NCBI GenBank assembly: GCA_024280875.1
Contig: JAJRPH010000529.1
Span: forward strand, 1 to 6,588
Source: Deltaproteobacteria bacterium
GTDB lineage: Bacteria > Desulfobacterota > Desulfobacteria > Desulfobacterales > Desulfosalsimonadaceae
DNA length: 6,588 nucleotides
Direction: 5' to 3'
Made by a program: the position numbers and the translations under genes. The notes beneath the pieces are model-generated. The model saw nothing but the letters and a program-made list of their open reading frames with translations. It was not told the origin of the DNA and did not search any database. Positions 6,020 to 6,588 of the stretch are shown here, piece by piece. The first letter of the stretch is position 1; every line of letters begins with the position of its first letter.

Positions 6020-6535
6020 ATGGATACAAAATTTTATCAGTTCTGGAATGATTTTATCAAACAGGCAGCTAACGGCCAGATGAGTTCAACTGATTTTACG
6101 GGTTGGATGCGCCATGGCCCTGATGTAACGGAGATACCGGACACTCCGGATAAATTGACGGCAATGTTTAAAAAATATTACGGATTGGATCAAATGCCTG
6201 CTGATGCGCCGGATTATTCAGCAATGTTTGAATCCGCATCCAAGCAATTTAATAATTCACTGGCAAATTTATATTCAATTCTGGATGTGGTGCCGAAACA
6301 GGATTACCTGGATCTTGAAAAAAAATATAATGTTTTGAAAAGAAAAATGGCAGACTTGGAGGAAGTGGTCAGGCAATTAAAGCTTCTTTTTAAAACAGGT
6401 ACACCGAATACGGAAGAGGGCATTGGCTCGCTCAACCAAATGCTGAAAGATCAGAATGAGCAATTTCTTAAGATGATGGACAGTCTTGCCGGGTTCTATG
6501 GAATCACAAAAGGCAAGGGTAGTGATGAAGAATAG
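6020..6535 (+). CDS. phaE: PHA synthase subunit PhaE-like protein, short form
   Basis: This 171-aa soluble protein resembles the class III polyhydroxyalkanoate synthase subunit PhaE, which partners PhaC at the surface of storage granules and is needed for polymerisation of hydroxyacyl-CoA. The N-terminus (4-12, KFYQFWNDF) has the aromatic FW pattern of PhaE/phasin-like proteins. The most telling segment is VPKQDYLDLEKKY (91-103), which leads into a predicted coiled coil to about 124 (LKRKMADLEEVVRQLKLLF) and resembles the conserved C-terminal region of PhaE. A charged tail ends in GSDEE. Canonical PhaE is roughly twice as long, so this is a compact variant or a related phasin-like protein. 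ATG 6020 is preceded by GGGGGA (6009-6014) with a 5-nt spacer. phaC would be expected just beyond the right edge. No terminator follows in the 53 remaining bases, consistent with readthrough. The assignment rests on motif resemblance. Confidence 0.65.
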   Translation: MDTKFYQFWNDFIKQAANGQMSSTDFTGWMRHGPDVTEIPDTPDKLTAMFKKYYGLDQMPADAPDYSAMFESASKQFNNSLANLYSILDVVPKQDYLDLEKKYNVLKRKMADLEEVVRQLKLLFKTGTPNTEEGIGSLNQMLKDQNEQFLKMMDSLAGFYGITKGKGSDEE

Positions 6536-6588
6536 GGTTTAGTTTACAGGACCTTTTCAGAATCGTCAGGTCGGCATGATGCTTCATC

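Noticed and set aside
6576..6588. Start of the next gene at ATGATG (6576-6581) with AGG 5 nt upstream
   Set aside because: Only four codons are visible before the window ends, with a weak ribosome site, so it cannot be supported.
1..6588. A CRISPR array, transposase, toxin-antitoxin or defence system
   Set aside because: No regularly spaced repeats, no DDE/tyrosine recombinase motifs, and no small paired toxin/antitoxin frames were found on either strand.

Overview
The window looks like a chromosomal stretch from an anaerobic, lipid-oxidising deltaproteobacterium, most likely a Desulfobacterota sulfate reducer of the Desulfobacteraceae type. This is inferred from three things: moderate GC with AT-rich spacers, a pair of acyl-CoA dehydrogenases beside a PHA-synthase PhaE-like gene, and an intergenic palindromic repeat of a kind I associate, from memory only, with that group. 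No phage, transposase, CRISPR, tRNA or rRNA is visible.

Left part (1-1361, minus): a DUF2868-type multi-spanning membrane protein with a TTG start. Its frame is broken about 32 codons before the window edge. The continuation in another frame is clearly the family C-terminus and runs off the left edge, so the gene is frameshifted as well as partial. The break lies in a perfect 14-bp palindrome. A 158-bp AT-rich divergent promoter region (1362-1519) separates it from the next gene.

Centre-left (1520-3029): an intact alpha/beta-hydrolase of the haloalkane dehalogenase family (D119-H280-D254, with N51 and W120) is transcribed rightward. It meets, stop codon to stop codon with a 3-base overlap, a leftward NAD-dependent epimerase/dihydroflavonol-reductase-like gene. 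That gene keeps its Rossmann N-terminus and its C-terminal third but has lost the catalytic middle, so it is a pseudogene or an assembly artefact.

Centre (3092-3221): a roughly 130-bp imperfect palindrome whose outer end coincides with the stop codon of the following dehydrogenase gene.

Centre-right (3218-5555, minus): a two-gene acyl-CoA dehydrogenase operon. The upstream gene (4401-5555) has an ideal AGGAGG ribosome site but lacks glutamate at both positions used as catalytic base in the family. The downstream gene (3218-4363) has the LCAD/IVD-type glutamate. The pair could form a heteromeric enzyme in which only one subunit is a conventional catalyst.

Right part (5556-6588): a 464-bp divergent intergenic region with a 16-bp palindrome (candidate operator) and a possible 47-codon small ORF, then a short PhaE-like coiled-coil protein (6020-6535). 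The synthase gene phaC is expected beyond the right edge. Acyl-CoA oxidation and polyhydroxyalkanoate storage share acyl-CoA intermediates, which makes the neighbourhood metabolically coherent. I see no new defence or mobile system. The best leads are the Glu-less dehydrogenase pair, the palindromic repeat and the two broken genes.
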